Counted from the first letter of the stretch, positions 1-7,706 are shown. The stretch: DNA of 10,254 nt from Kiritimatiellia bacterium (GCA_017459225.1 JAFUDL010000323.1:1-10254); one strand, 5' to 3'. Notes: a model not told the origin generated them from the sequence alone. Numbers and translations are program-made.

Positions 1-3000
1 GCCACCGATGACGCATACGGCTATGACTTCGGCGCGGGCGGCGACTATTTCCACGGCGTGCAGGGCAATGGCTGCGCGGGATGGATGGAGTTTCGCCGCG
101 GCACATACGGCTTCAGAACGATGTACGTCAACGGCACCGGCAATACGGGATACGAGACCGTAGCGCGAGTGGACATCACCGGCGCCACGCTCAATCTCTC
201 GGGCAGCATGCAGTTCGGATATTCCGTTGACGCGCTGAGCGAGCTCAACATGTCCGCAGGCTCCCTTACCATGGCGAGCGACTACAACACCACCATCAAC
301 GCGCGTTCCATGCACCGTCTGCGCCTGACGGGCGGCAAGATCAGCGTGAACAACTTCCAGGCGGCCGCGCAGAACAGCGCCGTGTTCGACGGCGAGATCA
401 CCGACGGCGAGCTGGAGGCCAGAACCTCGCTCAAAATCGGCTTCCCCAACGCCGTGGGCTCCCGGAGCCTGCTGCGCGTGAAGGGCGGCAAGGTGCGTGC
501 AGCCGACATCGTCACGTTCCCCGGAAGGGCCGAGTTCCTCTTCGACGGCGGCACGCTCTCGCCGTACGCGACTTCCGCTGCGTGGCTTGAGGCCACGTCG
601 AACCTAACGGTTGTCGCCGGCAAGAACGCAATCATCGACACAGAGGGGCTTAACGTGACGTGGTGCACGACGCTCCAGGACGACGCGGGCGGCGCAAACT
701 TCGGATTCGTGAAGCGCGGCGACGGTGCGCTCACCGCGGGCAAGGCGCAGACGATCTCCGGCACGGTCGCCGTCGAGAAGGGCTCGCTCGTGGTGCCTGC
801 GGGCACGTTCGCCGCGACGGCAGCCACGGTTTCGCCGGGCGCAACGCTCAGCCTTGTGGACGGCGCCGCCGCCACGTTCGCGCTCCAGAGCCTCGTTCTC
901 GAGGGAGGGGCGGTGATCGCGGTGGACGCGACGGCGGAGGGCGGCGACACGTTCGCTGCGGCGAACCTCGACATTTCCGCCGCAAGCGTGTCCTCGCCAA
1001 TTGTGGTGAACGTTTCGCCGGTGGGCTTCGCAGAACTGCCGGTGGGCGTAACCTACACCGTGATCGCATCGGGCGTGGGCGACGCCGACATCGCGAAGTT
1101 CATGGTGGCGGGCGTCGACGCCGACCTGGCGGTGGTGGATGGAGCGCTCGTGATGAGCAACTCCGGGCGCGAGAAGGTGAGCGTGGAATGGAACGGCGCG
1201 GCGTCTGACGGCGGCAAGTGGTCCACCGGCGGCAACTGGGTTGGCGGCACGTCGCCCCTGAACGGCGACACCGCGGTATTCAATCTCGCCGGATCGGGCA
1301 CCACGCTCTTCGACAAGATCGGTCTCGCGCTTGGCTGCGTGCACTTCCCCGCGACCGCTGGCCAGTATGTGCACGAAGGCACCGACTCGCTGCGCGTAAC
1401 GCGCGCGGTGACGAATCTCTCGTCGAACGTGCAGACCTTCAAGATGCCGGTCTCGCTGGGCGTTTCAGGGCATGAGGCGGAGGTGAACACGGCGGGCGAC
1501 CTGGTGTTCACGGGCGACGTGGTCACGGTGGCATCTACGCTCGTGAAGAAGGGCGCGGGCACGTTCGCGATTCCCGACAGGGGCCTCATGTCGGCGGGCG
1601 ACGTGGTGGTGGAGGAGGGCACGCTCAGAATTGACGAGCACACTGGCGACGAAACCACGAAGCGCGCCGGCGAAACGCCCTACTCGATCACGGTCAAGGA
1701 CGGCGCTCGGCTCGACGTGAACGTTGGCGGCGGGAACGGCGTCTTCGCCGCGAGCGAGCCCACGCATGGACGTGAAGTTGTCGTGGAGGGTGCGGGTCCG
1801 TACGGCACCGGCGCGCTCTACAACTCCGTCGCTGACGACAACTGGGGCGCCTTCTTCAGCAAGGTTACGCTGACTGGCGACACGAAGGCTGGCGGCGGAC
1901 ATCTCTCCGTGCGCGACATCGCCAACTCGGCGGTAAGCGGATCCCAGATGTCCGGACCGTACACTTTCTCGGTCGACAATCAGAAGCCGTTCAACTTCCA
2001 TGCGACGACATTCGACATAAAGCGCGTGAACGTGACCGGCAAAGCGCAGTTCGAGCAGCCGTTGAGCGGCACCGTTGAGGAGGGCTTCAACTTCTACGAC
2101 GGGTCGTATCTGCGGTTCTGGACGACGTCGGTGCCCGAAACGATTCCGCTAAGCGTGGAGCCTGGCGCCGCCGTGACGTTCGAGGCCGGCAGCGCCGCCA
2201 ACAGCGTCAACGGCACATTCACGGTGGGCGAGGGCGCCACGGTGAACGCCACGGCCGCGCAGCCGCTTGTGTTCTATGGTCCGGTGATAAGCGCGGGCAC
2301 GTTCGTGCAGGTGAGCGGAAACATCTACTTCGCAGGTCCGTCGCTTTCCTCCGGCGGCACCTACACGGCGAACGGCAACCACCTCTGGTTCGCCGGATCC
2401 ATCAACTCGCCGGAAAGCGAGATCTCGATCGGCGACAGCGCGGGAATCGTCATATTCGGCGACGACAACAAGGCGCCTGGCTCGGGCCTGCCGAAGCTCG
2501 CGAAGATCAACGCCTCCACCGTGAGGGAGGTTCGCATCATGCCGCGCGCGTCGGTCACTGTCGACGGTGACTTGTACAGCGACGTCGTCGGCGCGGCCGT
2601 CAATCTCGTGGCCATCGACAGCGTAGAGGCCGCAGCCACGGTCACCTTGAAGAACGCCACTTGGAACCTGCAGAAGGACTTCTATCTCGGCGCGTACAAC
2701 CGCTCCGGCCACTTCGTTATCGGCGAGGGCGCCACGGTGACGGTGCCGAGCCTCCTGTACCTGAGCTACAACAACAGCGCCCCGCAGGAGACGTATCTCG
2801 AGGTGGCGCGCGGCGGCACACTCAACTGGACTGAGGCCGACAAGAACGGCTTCCAGATCGGCCGCGGCACAAGCAACGACACCCCCTGCAAGCCGCAGAG
2901 CGTGGCCGTGACGGGCGGCACGCTCAATGCGGACAACGGCACCGTGCTCGTGGGCGTGGACTGCTCGTACAACTATTTCGACCTCATAGACGGCTACTTC

Positions 3001-4962
3001 TCGCCGAGGCAGATCGAGATTCGCCACCGCAACAACTACAGAGGCGTCTGGAGCAAGGCGCATGAGGAGCTCTTCACGCAGAAGGGCGGCACGTTCGCGC
3101 TCGGCAGGGGCGGCATGCGTTCCACGTGGCCCAACTGGGAGAAGCCGCACGCGAACCTCCAGGGAGGCGTGCTGAAGGCGCGCGAGAACTTCGCGAACAA
3201 GTACGGCTACATGAACATCCAGTTCGGCTCGTCGCCCATGGAGGGCGGCGAATACGAGATCGACCTCAACGGGCAGAACGTAGATTGGAACGCGCCGCTT
3301 CTGGGCACGGCGGACGTCACGATCTCCGGCGAGGGCACGTTCACGAGCGCGGCCGCGCTGCAGTCCATCCCGCTCGGACACTGGTACGTTGCGGCGGCGC
3401 AGCCGATCAACCTCTCCGGCGCTGCGGGCTTCGCGGGCGGCCTCACGCTTGCGCCCAACGCGTACGCGCAGCTCTCCATCGAGGGCGAGGGCCTTGTGGA
3501 GTGGGCGATGTTCAACACCGACCAGCTTGCCGACCTCAATGCGATGAAGGGCTTCACGGGCATCTGCCCGTACGTCTCCACCACTCTCGCGCACGTGCAC
3601 AAGAGCTACGTCGGCGAGGCCTCGAAGCCAATGGGCAACAACACAGGCTTCATCTACCGCGGCCAGTTCCTCGTGGAGGATGGCAAGGCCGGCACGTGGT
3701 GCTTCGCGGGCACCTACGACGACAACATCTGGCTCGAGATCGACGGACAGGAGGTCCTGACCGGAACTGCGCACGACAATGTCGGCAAGGGAAGCGCCGA
3801 CCTTACGGCCGGCTGGCACGACTTCCGCGTGATCGTGAGGGACGGCACTGGCGACCAGGGCCCGAGGTTGGATGCATGGAAGACGGCGGGCATGGGCCTT
3901 GGCTGGAGCAGCAATCCGAACGTCTCTGGATCGGAGGCTCCAGGCGACTATGCGCGCTTCGACACCTCCACGCTCACGATGCGCCTGCCGCAGGCATCCA
4001 CATCGCGCACCGGCGTTCGCATGCGCACGGTTGGCGCGTCGGGTACGGGCAACGCCAGCACGTACATGAACGATGATCTCGTGTTCACGCGCTGCGACTG
4101 CGTCACCAACACTCTTGACGTTCTCCTTTCGGCCGAGCCCGCGGGCGGCACCACTGCGCGCTTCGACGGCTACTTCCTCGTTCCCGAGGAGAACGCCGGC
4201 GAGTGGTCGTTCACCGGCCGCTACGACGACCGCATCGCGCTCAAGGTGGACGGCGTGCTTGTGTTTGCCACCACGGCCCACAACGTGGCGCAGAGCGGCA
4301 CGGCCACGCTGACGGCAGGTTGGCACCGCTTCTGCATCTACACCACCGACACGGGCGGCGGCTGGGGCGGCAACGTCACCGACGACAACGGCGTCACGTG
4401 CGGCGTCAAGGCGAAGCCCGCGAACGGCGAGAAGACGCTTGCCTTCAGCGGCGACAACTTCCAGATCGTCTATAGCGCGCAGGACCTGCAGAAGACCTGC
4501 AGGACCGGCCTTGGCGGCGTGACGACGCTTGGCGAGGGATCCACGCTCTCAAACCGCGACGGAGTGAGCCCGAACGGCGGCGGCTGCCCGATCTACGGCA
4601 CGCTCGCCGGCGCTGGCTCGCTGGACGGCTTCTTCCGCTTCGTCGGCGAGGACAGCACGCTCAGCGTGACCGGCGCGGGCGGGCGCCTCACCGCGGCCCC
4701 GAACCTCGACGACGTGGTCAACAGCGACTGCGTGAAGGCACTCGCCAAGGTGACGGCCGACTTCCCGGATGTCAAGCCCAACGCGCTTCGCTACGCACTT
4801 GGCCCTGCGGGCACGCTCACGGCGCAGGAGGCGAAGGTGATCGACGTCACGGTGACTCTGCCTGGCGGCGCTACGGCCGACGACTGGTACGCCACCGTCG
4901 TCAACGGCCGCCTGAGCATCGTGAACCCGCATCCCGGCGGCTTCACGTTGATTCTGCGGTAA
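1..4962 (+). CDS. Giant secreted beta-strand repeat protein with PATR-like repeats and two PA14-like domains (5' partial)
   Basis: The frame is open from base 1, so the gene begins upstream; 1653 residues are visible and any signal peptide is outside the window. Composition is Gly/Ala/Thr/Val-rich with recurring GGT, GEGATV and GGTL turns, typical of extended beta-helix passengers. Two segments resemble autotransporter-associated beta-strand repeats: residues about 235-268 (VKRGDGALT...KGSLVV) and 512-546 (VKKGAGTF...EGTLRI). A W-N-G...DGGKWSTGGNW motif at about 395-415 is common in such proteins. Two homologous PA14-like domains lie at about 1216-1300 and 1382-1488, sharing the pattern FLV...G.W.F.G.YDD.I.L..DG...TAH...LTAGWH. 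In the PA14 family such domains often bind carbohydrate. The C-terminus ends GGFTLILR, with no autotransporter barrel and no PEP-CTERM motif and helix. I infer a surface or exported protein, perhaps an adhesin or glycan binder; its substrate is unknown. The frame is intact throughout the window. Confidence 0.9.
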   Translation, partial: ATDDAYGYDFGAGGDYFHGVQGNGCAGWMEFRRGTYGFRTMYVNGTGNTGYETVARVDITGATLNLSGSMQFGYSVDALSELNMSAGSLTMASDYNTTINARSMHRLRLTGGKISVNNFQAAAQNSAVFDGEITDGELEARTSLKIGFPNAVGSRSLLRVKGGKVRAADIVTFPGRAEFLFDGGTLSPYATSAAWLEATSNLTVVAGKNAIIDTEGLNVTWCTTLQDDAGGANFGFVKRGDGALTAGKAQTISGTVAVEKGSLVVPAGTFAATAATVSPGATLSLVDGAAATFALQSLVLEGGAVIAVDATAEGGDTFAAANLDISAASVSSPIVVNVSPVGFAELPVGVTYTVIASGVGDADIAKFMVAGVDADLAVVDGALVMSNSGREKVSVEWNGAASDGGKWSTGGNWVGGTSPLNGDTAVFNLAGSGTTLFDKIGLALGCVHFPATAGQYVHEGTDSLRVTRAVTNLSSNVQTFKMPVSLGVSGHEAEVNTAGDLVFTGDVVTVASTLVKKGAGTFAIPDRGLMSAGDVVVEEGTLRIDEHTGDETTKRAGETPYSITVKDGARLDVNVGGGNGVFAASEPTHGREVVVEGAGPYGTGALYNSVADDNWGAFFSKVTLTGDTKAGGGHLSVRDIANSAVSGSQMSGPYTFSVDNQKPFNFHATTFDIKRVNVTGKAQFEQPLSGTVEEGFNFYDGSYLRFWTTSVPETIPLSVEPGAAVTFEAGSAANSVNGTFTVGEGATVNATAAQPLVFYGPVISAGTFVQVSGNIYFAGPSLSSGGTYTANGNHLWFAGSINSPESEISIGDSAGIVIFGDDNKAPGSGLPKLAKINASTVREVRIMPRASVTVDGDLYSDVVGAAVNLVAIDSVEAAATVTLKNATWNLQKDFYLGAYNRSGHFVIGEGATVTVPSLLYLSYNNSAPQETYLEVARGGTLNWTEADKNGFQIGRGTSNDTPCKPQSVAVTGGTLNADNGTVLVGVDCSYNYFDLIDGYFSPRQIEIRHRNNYRGVWSKAHEELFTQKGGTFALGRGGMRSTWPNWEKPHANLQGGVLKARENFANKYGYMNIQFGSSPMEGGEYEIDLNGQNVDWNAPLLGTADVTISGEGTFTSAAALQSIPLGHWYVAAAQPINLSGAAGFAGGLTLAPNAYAQLSIEGEGLVEWAMFNTDQLADLNAMKGFTGICPYVSTTLAHVHKSYVGEASKPMGNNTGFIYRGQFLVEDGKAGTWCFAGTYDDNIWLEIDGQEVLTGTAHDNVGKGSADLTAGWHDFRVIVRDGTGDQGPRLDAWKTAGMGLGWSSNPNVSGSEAPGDYARFDTSTLTMRLPQASTSRTGVRMRTVGASGTGNASTYMNDDLVFTRCDCVTNTLDVLLSAEPAGGTTARFDGYFLVPEENAGEWSFTGRYDDRIALKVDGVLVFATTAHNVAQSGTATLTAGWHRFCIYTTDTGGGWGGNVTDDNGVTCGVKAKPANGEKTLAFSGDNFQIVYSAQDLQKTCRTGLGGVTTLGEGSTLSNRDGVSPNGGGCPIYGTLAGAGSLDGFFRFVGEDSTLSVTGAGGRLTAAPNLDDVVNSDCVKALAKVTADFPDVKPNALRYALGPAGTLTAQEAKVIDVTVTLPGGATADDWYATVVNGRLSIVNPHPGGFTLILR

Positions 4963-4981
4963 GATCGCGCGTCGTGTTTAT

Positions 4982-5100
4982 TGTTGCCAATGTGAAAATA
5001 TTGCCAAATCCAGTGTTGCCAATTTCCAATCTCATTCACCTCAATCCCCCTTAAATTGGAAATTGGAATTGGCAATGGCAACACTTCCACATTGGCAACA
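4982..5100. repeat. Nested imperfect palindrome built from TTGCCAAT-like units
   Basis: Three exact arm pairs nest around a 24-base loop (5031-5054). TGTTGCCAATGTG at 4982-4994 pairs with 5088-5100 (13 bp), AGTGTTGCC at 5012-5020 pairs with 5077-5085 (9 bp), and AATTTCCAAT at 5021-5030 pairs with 5055-5064 (10 bp). Between arms the left side has 17 unpaired bases (4995-5011) and the right side has 12 (5065-5076). Within those, ATTGCCAA at 5000-5007 is complementary to 5069-5076, allowing an alternative fold. The left arm is itself a run of TTGCCA units starting near 4985, 5002 and 5017, about 16 bases apart. It is AT-rich compared with the flanking genes. This looks like a dispersed intergenic repeat; as RNA it would form a long hairpin after the stop codon of the upstream gene and could stabilise or end that transcript. 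Confidence 0.75.
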
Positions 5101-5102
5101 TT

Positions 5103-5125
5103 AGAACGGGCATCTTGCCCGTTCT
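5103..5125. repeat. Perfect 10-bp hairpin with 3-base loop, possible terminator
   Basis: AGAACGGGCA at 5103-5112 is exactly complementary to TGCCCGTTCT at 5116-5125, with TCT as the loop. The GC-rich stem lies downstream of the giant gene and just upstream of the cmk promoter, where a terminator would be expected. The bases after it (TCCTGTCACTT) are not a T-tract, so it is not a canonical intrinsic terminator on the + strand, and the - strand has no T-run either. The GGGCATCTTGCCC core resembles short dispersed palindromes I recall from PVC-group and cyanobacterial genomes; that is recall, not a search. Confidence 0.55.
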
Positions 5126-5141
5126 TCCTGTCACTTGCGCA

Positions 5142-5170
5142 TTGACTTCGGGGCGGGCAAATAGTAAACT
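5142..5170 (+). promoter_or_regulatory. Sigma-70-type promoter upstream of cmk
   Basis: TTGACT at 5142-5147 matches five of six bases of the -35 consensus. A 17-base spacer follows, then TAAACT at 5165-5170, which matches four of six -10 bases. Transcription would start near 5177, giving a leader of about 65 bases before cmk. Placement just after the hairpins and before the first gene of the co-directional cluster supports it. Confidence 0.5.
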
Positions 5171-5199
5171 TATGACCGTTTGCATCAGTAGGCTCAACA

Positions 5200-5241
5200 A
5201 TGAATGCGGATGACGATTCCGCGCAAAAGACGAAAGGCTAG
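5200..5241 (+). CDS. Possible 13-codon leader peptide abutting cmk
   Basis: An ATG at 5200 opens a short frame (MNADDDSAQKTKG) whose TAG at 5239-5241 directly touches the cmk ATG at 5242. It lies inside the predicted cmk leader. No good Shine-Dalgarno precedes it (GGCTCAACA), and its composition, acidic then basic, shows no attenuator-type run of a single amino acid. It may couple translation into cmk or may be chance. I recognise no family. Confidence 0.2.
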   Translation: MNADDDSAQKTKG

Positions 5242-5928
5242 ATGAAGATGGCGAGAGTGATTGCCATAGACGGTCCGAGCGGTTCGGGAAAGAGCTCGAC
5301 TTCGAAGCGCGTGGGCGCGGCGCTGGGGTTTCTGCACGTCGATTCCGGCGCGCTGTACAGGATAATGACGTGGCAGTGCCTGGAGAGGGGCGTCGACACG
5401 CAGAACGCCGCGGCCGTGGCCGCGTGCGCGAACGAGGTCGAGGTGGAGTGCCGCGCGGAAGGTGGCGCAATCGCATACTACGTGGGCGGCGAGCCGCCGG
5501 GCGAGCGCATCCGCACGCCCGAGATCAACGCCCACGCATCGCATGTGGCGAAGGTGAAGGAGGTGCGCGAGAGGATCACCGCGCTACTGAGGAACATGAC
5601 GCGCTACGGAGACCTCGTCGTCGAGGGGCGCGACATCACCACCGCTGTATTCCCCGATTCTCCCGCACGCTTCTATCTCACGGCGTCCGCCGAGGCGCGC
5701 GCCGCCCGCCGCCAGAAGGAGGAGGTCGAGAAGGGCATCGCGAACCAGAGCGCCGAGGCGGTGAAGGCGTCGCTTCTCGCGCGCGACGCCATAGACTCCA
5801 CGCGCAAGTACGCGCCCCTCAAGAAGGCCGACGGCGCGCTCGAGATCGACTCCACCGCGCTCACTCTCGACCAGGTGGTCGAGACCGTGCTCGCCGCGCT
5901 GCCCGCTGAATGGAGGACGGCGCGGTGA
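5242..5928 (+). CDS. cmk: Cytidylate kinase (CMP/dCMP kinase)
   Basis: This cytoplasmic enzyme phosphorylates CMP and dCMP with ATP, supplying CDP and dCDP for nucleic acid and lipid precursors. At 228 residues it has the usual bacterial length. The P-loop GPSGSGKS is at 11-18. Residues known to contact CMP in the E. coli enzyme have clear counterparts: S35 and R40 in DSGALYR, S100 and R109, R130 and D131 in VEGRDI, and R181, D185 and R188 in the RDAIDSTR lid segment. The C-terminal LEIDST is also typical. AAAGG at 5233-5237 is a weak ribosome site; it sits 4 bases before ATG 5242 and 10 before an in-frame ATG at 5248, so the true start may be either. It heads the co-directional cluster behind the promoter at 5142-5170. 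The plsC or rpsA genes that often follow cmk are absent. Confidence 0.96.
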   Translation: MKMARVIAIDGPSGSGKSSTSKRVGAALGFLHVDSGALYRIMTWQCLERGVDTQNAAAVAACANEVEVECRAEGGAIAYYVGGEPPGERIRTPEINAHASHVAKVKEVRERITALLRNMTRYGDLVVEGRDITTAVFPDSPARFYLTASAEARAARRQKEEVEKGIANQSAEAVKASLLARDAIDSTRKYAPLKKADGALEIDSTALTLDQVVETVLAALPAEWRTAR

Positions 5929-6590
5929 CGTTGGAGGAGCGGGACGAGGCGTTCGCAGAGGAGTGGGCGCGCCGCACCGCCGGGGCGGACGCAGTCGTGT
6001 TCGACTTCGGCGGGGTGATCTCTGTTGCGCCCGACACGGATGACTGGCCCGTGTACGGCTACTGCGCATCGCGCGGCGTCGACCGCAAGGCCTTCGACGC
6101 CGGCTGGCGCAACTACCGCCATCTCTACGACGGCGGCTTCATCGGATTCGAGGAGATGTACAGGCGCACGTTCGCGGACGCCGGCGCCAAGCCGCCCACG
6201 CGAGAGGACTTCGACGCCCTCGTCCGCCTCGACCTCGAAGGATGGATCCGCACGCTGCGCACCGACACACTTGCGCTCATGCGCCGCATAAAGTCGGAGG
6301 GGCGCAAGGTGGGCATTCTCACCAACATGTCTCCCGACTTCTACGAGAAGCTGTTCGTCAAGCGCGCCGCGGCATACCGCGCCCTCGCCGACGCCGAGGT
6401 CGTGTCGGGCCTTGAGCACGTCTACAAGCCCGAGCCCGAGATATACTCTCTGATGGCCTCGCGCCTCGGCCTGCCGCCCGAGAGGCTCTTCTTCCTTGAC
6501 GACCTCGAGCGCAACGTCGAAGGCGCCCGTGCATGCGGCTGGCAGGCGGCCGTCTATCCCCCTCCCGCGAATCCGCGGAATTTGGTATAA
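5925..6590 (+). CDS. HAD-superfamily (subfamily IA) hydrolase
   Basis: This is a probable small-molecule phosphatase of the haloacid dehalogenase superfamily. All four motifs are visible: motif I VVFDFGGVI (nucleophile Asp codon at 6003-6005), motif II ILTNMS, motif III Lys in VYKPEPEIY, and motif IV FFLDD followed by NVEGARACGW. The second acidic residue of the usual DxD is Gly here, as in the YihX/epoxide-hydrolase-like branch, where sugar phosphatases occur. A cap region lies between motifs I and II. I chose the GTG at 5925 because GGAGG at 5912-5916 sits 8 bases upstream and the GTGA overlap with the cmk stop is a classic coupled junction. An ATG at 5910 would add five residues and overlap cmk by 19 bp, but has no ribosome site. 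The substrate cannot be told from sequence. The stop codon lies inside the next promoter's -10 box. Confidence 0.9.
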   Translation: MTLEERDEAFAEEWARRTAGADAVVFDFGGVISVAPDTDDWPVYGYCASRGVDRKAFDAGWRNYRHLYDGGFIGFEEMYRRTFADAGAKPPTREDFDALVRLDLEGWIRTLRTDTLALMRRIKSEGRKVGILTNMSPDFYEKLFVKRAAAYRALADAEVVSGLEHVYKPEPEIYSLMASRLGLPPERLFFLDDLERNVEGARACGWQAAVYPPPANPRNLV

Positions 6591-6591
6591 T
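6583..6591 (+). promoter_or_regulatory. Extended -10 promoter for pyrB
   Basis: TGGTATAAT is an extended -10 (TGN plus a perfect TATAAT at 6586-6591). No -35 match exists 16-18 bases upstream, which fits the extended -10 class. The TAA stop of the HAD gene (6588-6590) lies within the TATAAT. Transcription would begin near 6598 and give pyrB a leader of about 30 bases. The surrounding sequence is otherwise GC-rich, so a chance perfect TATAAT is less likely. Confidence 0.55.
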
Positions 6592-6616
6592 ATCAACTGC
6601 ATTCCCCGTGGAAAGG

Positions 6617-6622
6617 AAAGGA
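6617..6622 (+). promoter_or_regulatory. Ribosome binding site deciding the pyrB start
   Basis: AAAGGA ends 5 bases before the ATG at 6628. It favours this start over an in-frame ATG at 6496, which would add 44 residues overlapping the HAD gene and reading through the promoter; those residues look unlike any ATCase. Confidence 0.7.
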
Positions 6623-6627
6623 CGGAC

Positions 6628-7704
6628 ATGCATAAGCTCACAGAGATAGCCTGGCCGGAGTTTGAGGCCCTGCCGCTTGAGGCGAAGAAGCCGTATCTCG
6701 AGAACTACGAGATACCGGCCACCCCATACCACACCCTTTTTGCGCAGCAGTTCGACAAGCCGCTCCTTGAGCGCCTCGCCGCGCTCGCGAACCGCATCCG
6801 CTTCATGGCGAAGAGCAAGGAGGGCGCGCTCTATCTGAAGTCGCTTCTGCCGCACAAGCGCGCGATGCTCTACTTCTCGCAGCCTAGCTCGCGCACGTTC
6901 CTCTCGCATCTCGCGGCGTGCCAGATATTGGGGCTCACGACTGGAAGCGTGCGCGATTCGGCGACGTCCTCCGAGTTCAAGGGAGAGTCGCACGAGGATT
7001 CGATACGCACGTTCTCGTCGTACTTCGACATGATCATAATGCGCACGCCGGAGAAGGGGCTTGCCGAGCACATGGCCTGGGAGCTCTCCAACTCGTCGCG
7101 TCCGATTCCGATCATCAACGCCGGCTCGGGCAAGGACCAGCATCCCACGCAGGCGCTTCTCGACGTCTACACGCTCCTGCGCTCGTTCGAGACGAAGGGC
7201 GGCCTCAGGAACCGCACGGTGACGTTCTGCGGCGACCTCATGCGCGGGCGCACGGTGCGCTCGCTCAGCTACCTTCTCACCAACTTCGAGAACATCCGCC
7301 AGGTGTTCGTGGCGCCGCCGCAGCTGCAGGTGCCGGAGGACGTGCTGGAGATTCTGCGCGCCAAGGGCGTGGAGTTCGCCGTGTCGCAGAACCTGCGCGA
7401 GGCGGTGACGCTCTCCGACGCGGTGTACATGACGCGCATCCAGGACGAGTGGGACCAGTCGAAGGGCGAGAGCGCGAAGATCGACACGAGCCACTTCAAG
7501 TTCGGCGCGGAGGAGCTGAAGCTCCTTCCCAGGGACGGCATCATCATGCACCCGCTTCCGCGCCGCGACGAGATCGCCGTCTGCTGCGACCATGATCCCC
7601 GCGCCATGTACTGGCGCCAGATGCGCAACGGCATGTGGATACGCTCCGCTCTGATCGCGATGACGTTCGGTTTCGAGAAACAGATAATGTGCTTCGGTGC
7701 GTAG
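6628..7704 (+). CDS. pyrB: Aspartate carbamoyltransferase catalytic subunit
   Basis: The enzyme joins carbamoyl phosphate and L-aspartate to give N-carbamoyl-aspartate, the committed step of de novo pyrimidine synthesis, in the cytoplasm. From M1 at 6628 the protein has 358 residues. Active-site counterparts to E. coli PyrB are visible: S87, R89 and T90 of the phosphate loop, K118 in the FKGES loop, R139, H172 in QHPTQ, R208 in GRTV, R270 and Q272 in TRIQ, and HPLPR at 308-312. Conserved aspartate-binding R208, R270 and Q272 argue for ATCase over ornithine or putrescine carbamoyltransferases. Two oddities: the usual STRT is SSRT, and the protein carries about 35 extra N-terminal residues compared with the 311-residue E. 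coli chain. No regulatory chain gene (pyrI) is in the window. It probably has its own promoter at 6583-6591 and is followed after 2 bases by the DUF975 gene. Confidence 0.94.
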   Translation: MHKLTEIAWPEFEALPLEAKKPYLENYEIPATPYHTLFAQQFDKPLLERLAALANRIRFMAKSKEGALYLKSLLPHKRAMLYFSQPSSRTFLSHLAACQILGLTTGSVRDSATSSEFKGESHEDSIRTFSSYFDMIIMRTPEKGLAEHMAWELSNSSRPIPIINAGSGKDQHPTQALLDVYTLLRSFETKGGLRNRTVTFCGDLMRGRTVRSLSYLLTNFENIRQVFVAPPQLQVPEDVLEILRAKGVEFAVSQNLREAVTLSDAVYMTRIQDEWDQSKGESAKIDTSHFKFGAEELKLLPRDGIIMHPLPRRDEIAVCCDHDPRAMYWRQMRNGMWIRSALIAMTFGFEKQIMCFGA

Positions 7705-7706
7705 CC

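Noticed and set aside
2149..4326. Long antisense open frame (725 codons) opposite the giant gene
   Set aside because: It is Arg/Ala/His/Val-rich, has no recognisable motif, and mirrors a GC-rich coding strand with regular codon positions. It is a shadow frame.
58..4962. GTG at 58 as the start of the giant protein
   Set aside because: The frame is open back to base 1 with the same Gly/Asp-rich composition, no ribosome site precedes 58, and no signal peptide follows it. The gene is cut by the window edge.
4982..5100. CRISPR array or insertion-sequence ends
   Set aside because: The TTGCCA units are too short and unevenly placed for CRISPR repeats, there is no transposase frame between the arms, and no target-site duplication is evident.
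5103..5125. Canonical Rho-independent terminator
   Set aside because: The stem is strong but neither strand has a following T-run, so I list it as a hairpin repeat only.
6628..7704. Putrescine or ornithine carbamoyltransferase instead of ATCase, suggested by the nearby potD
   Set aside because: The aspartate-binding Arg and Gln residues (R208, R270, Q272) and the HPLPR...DEI segment match ATCase.
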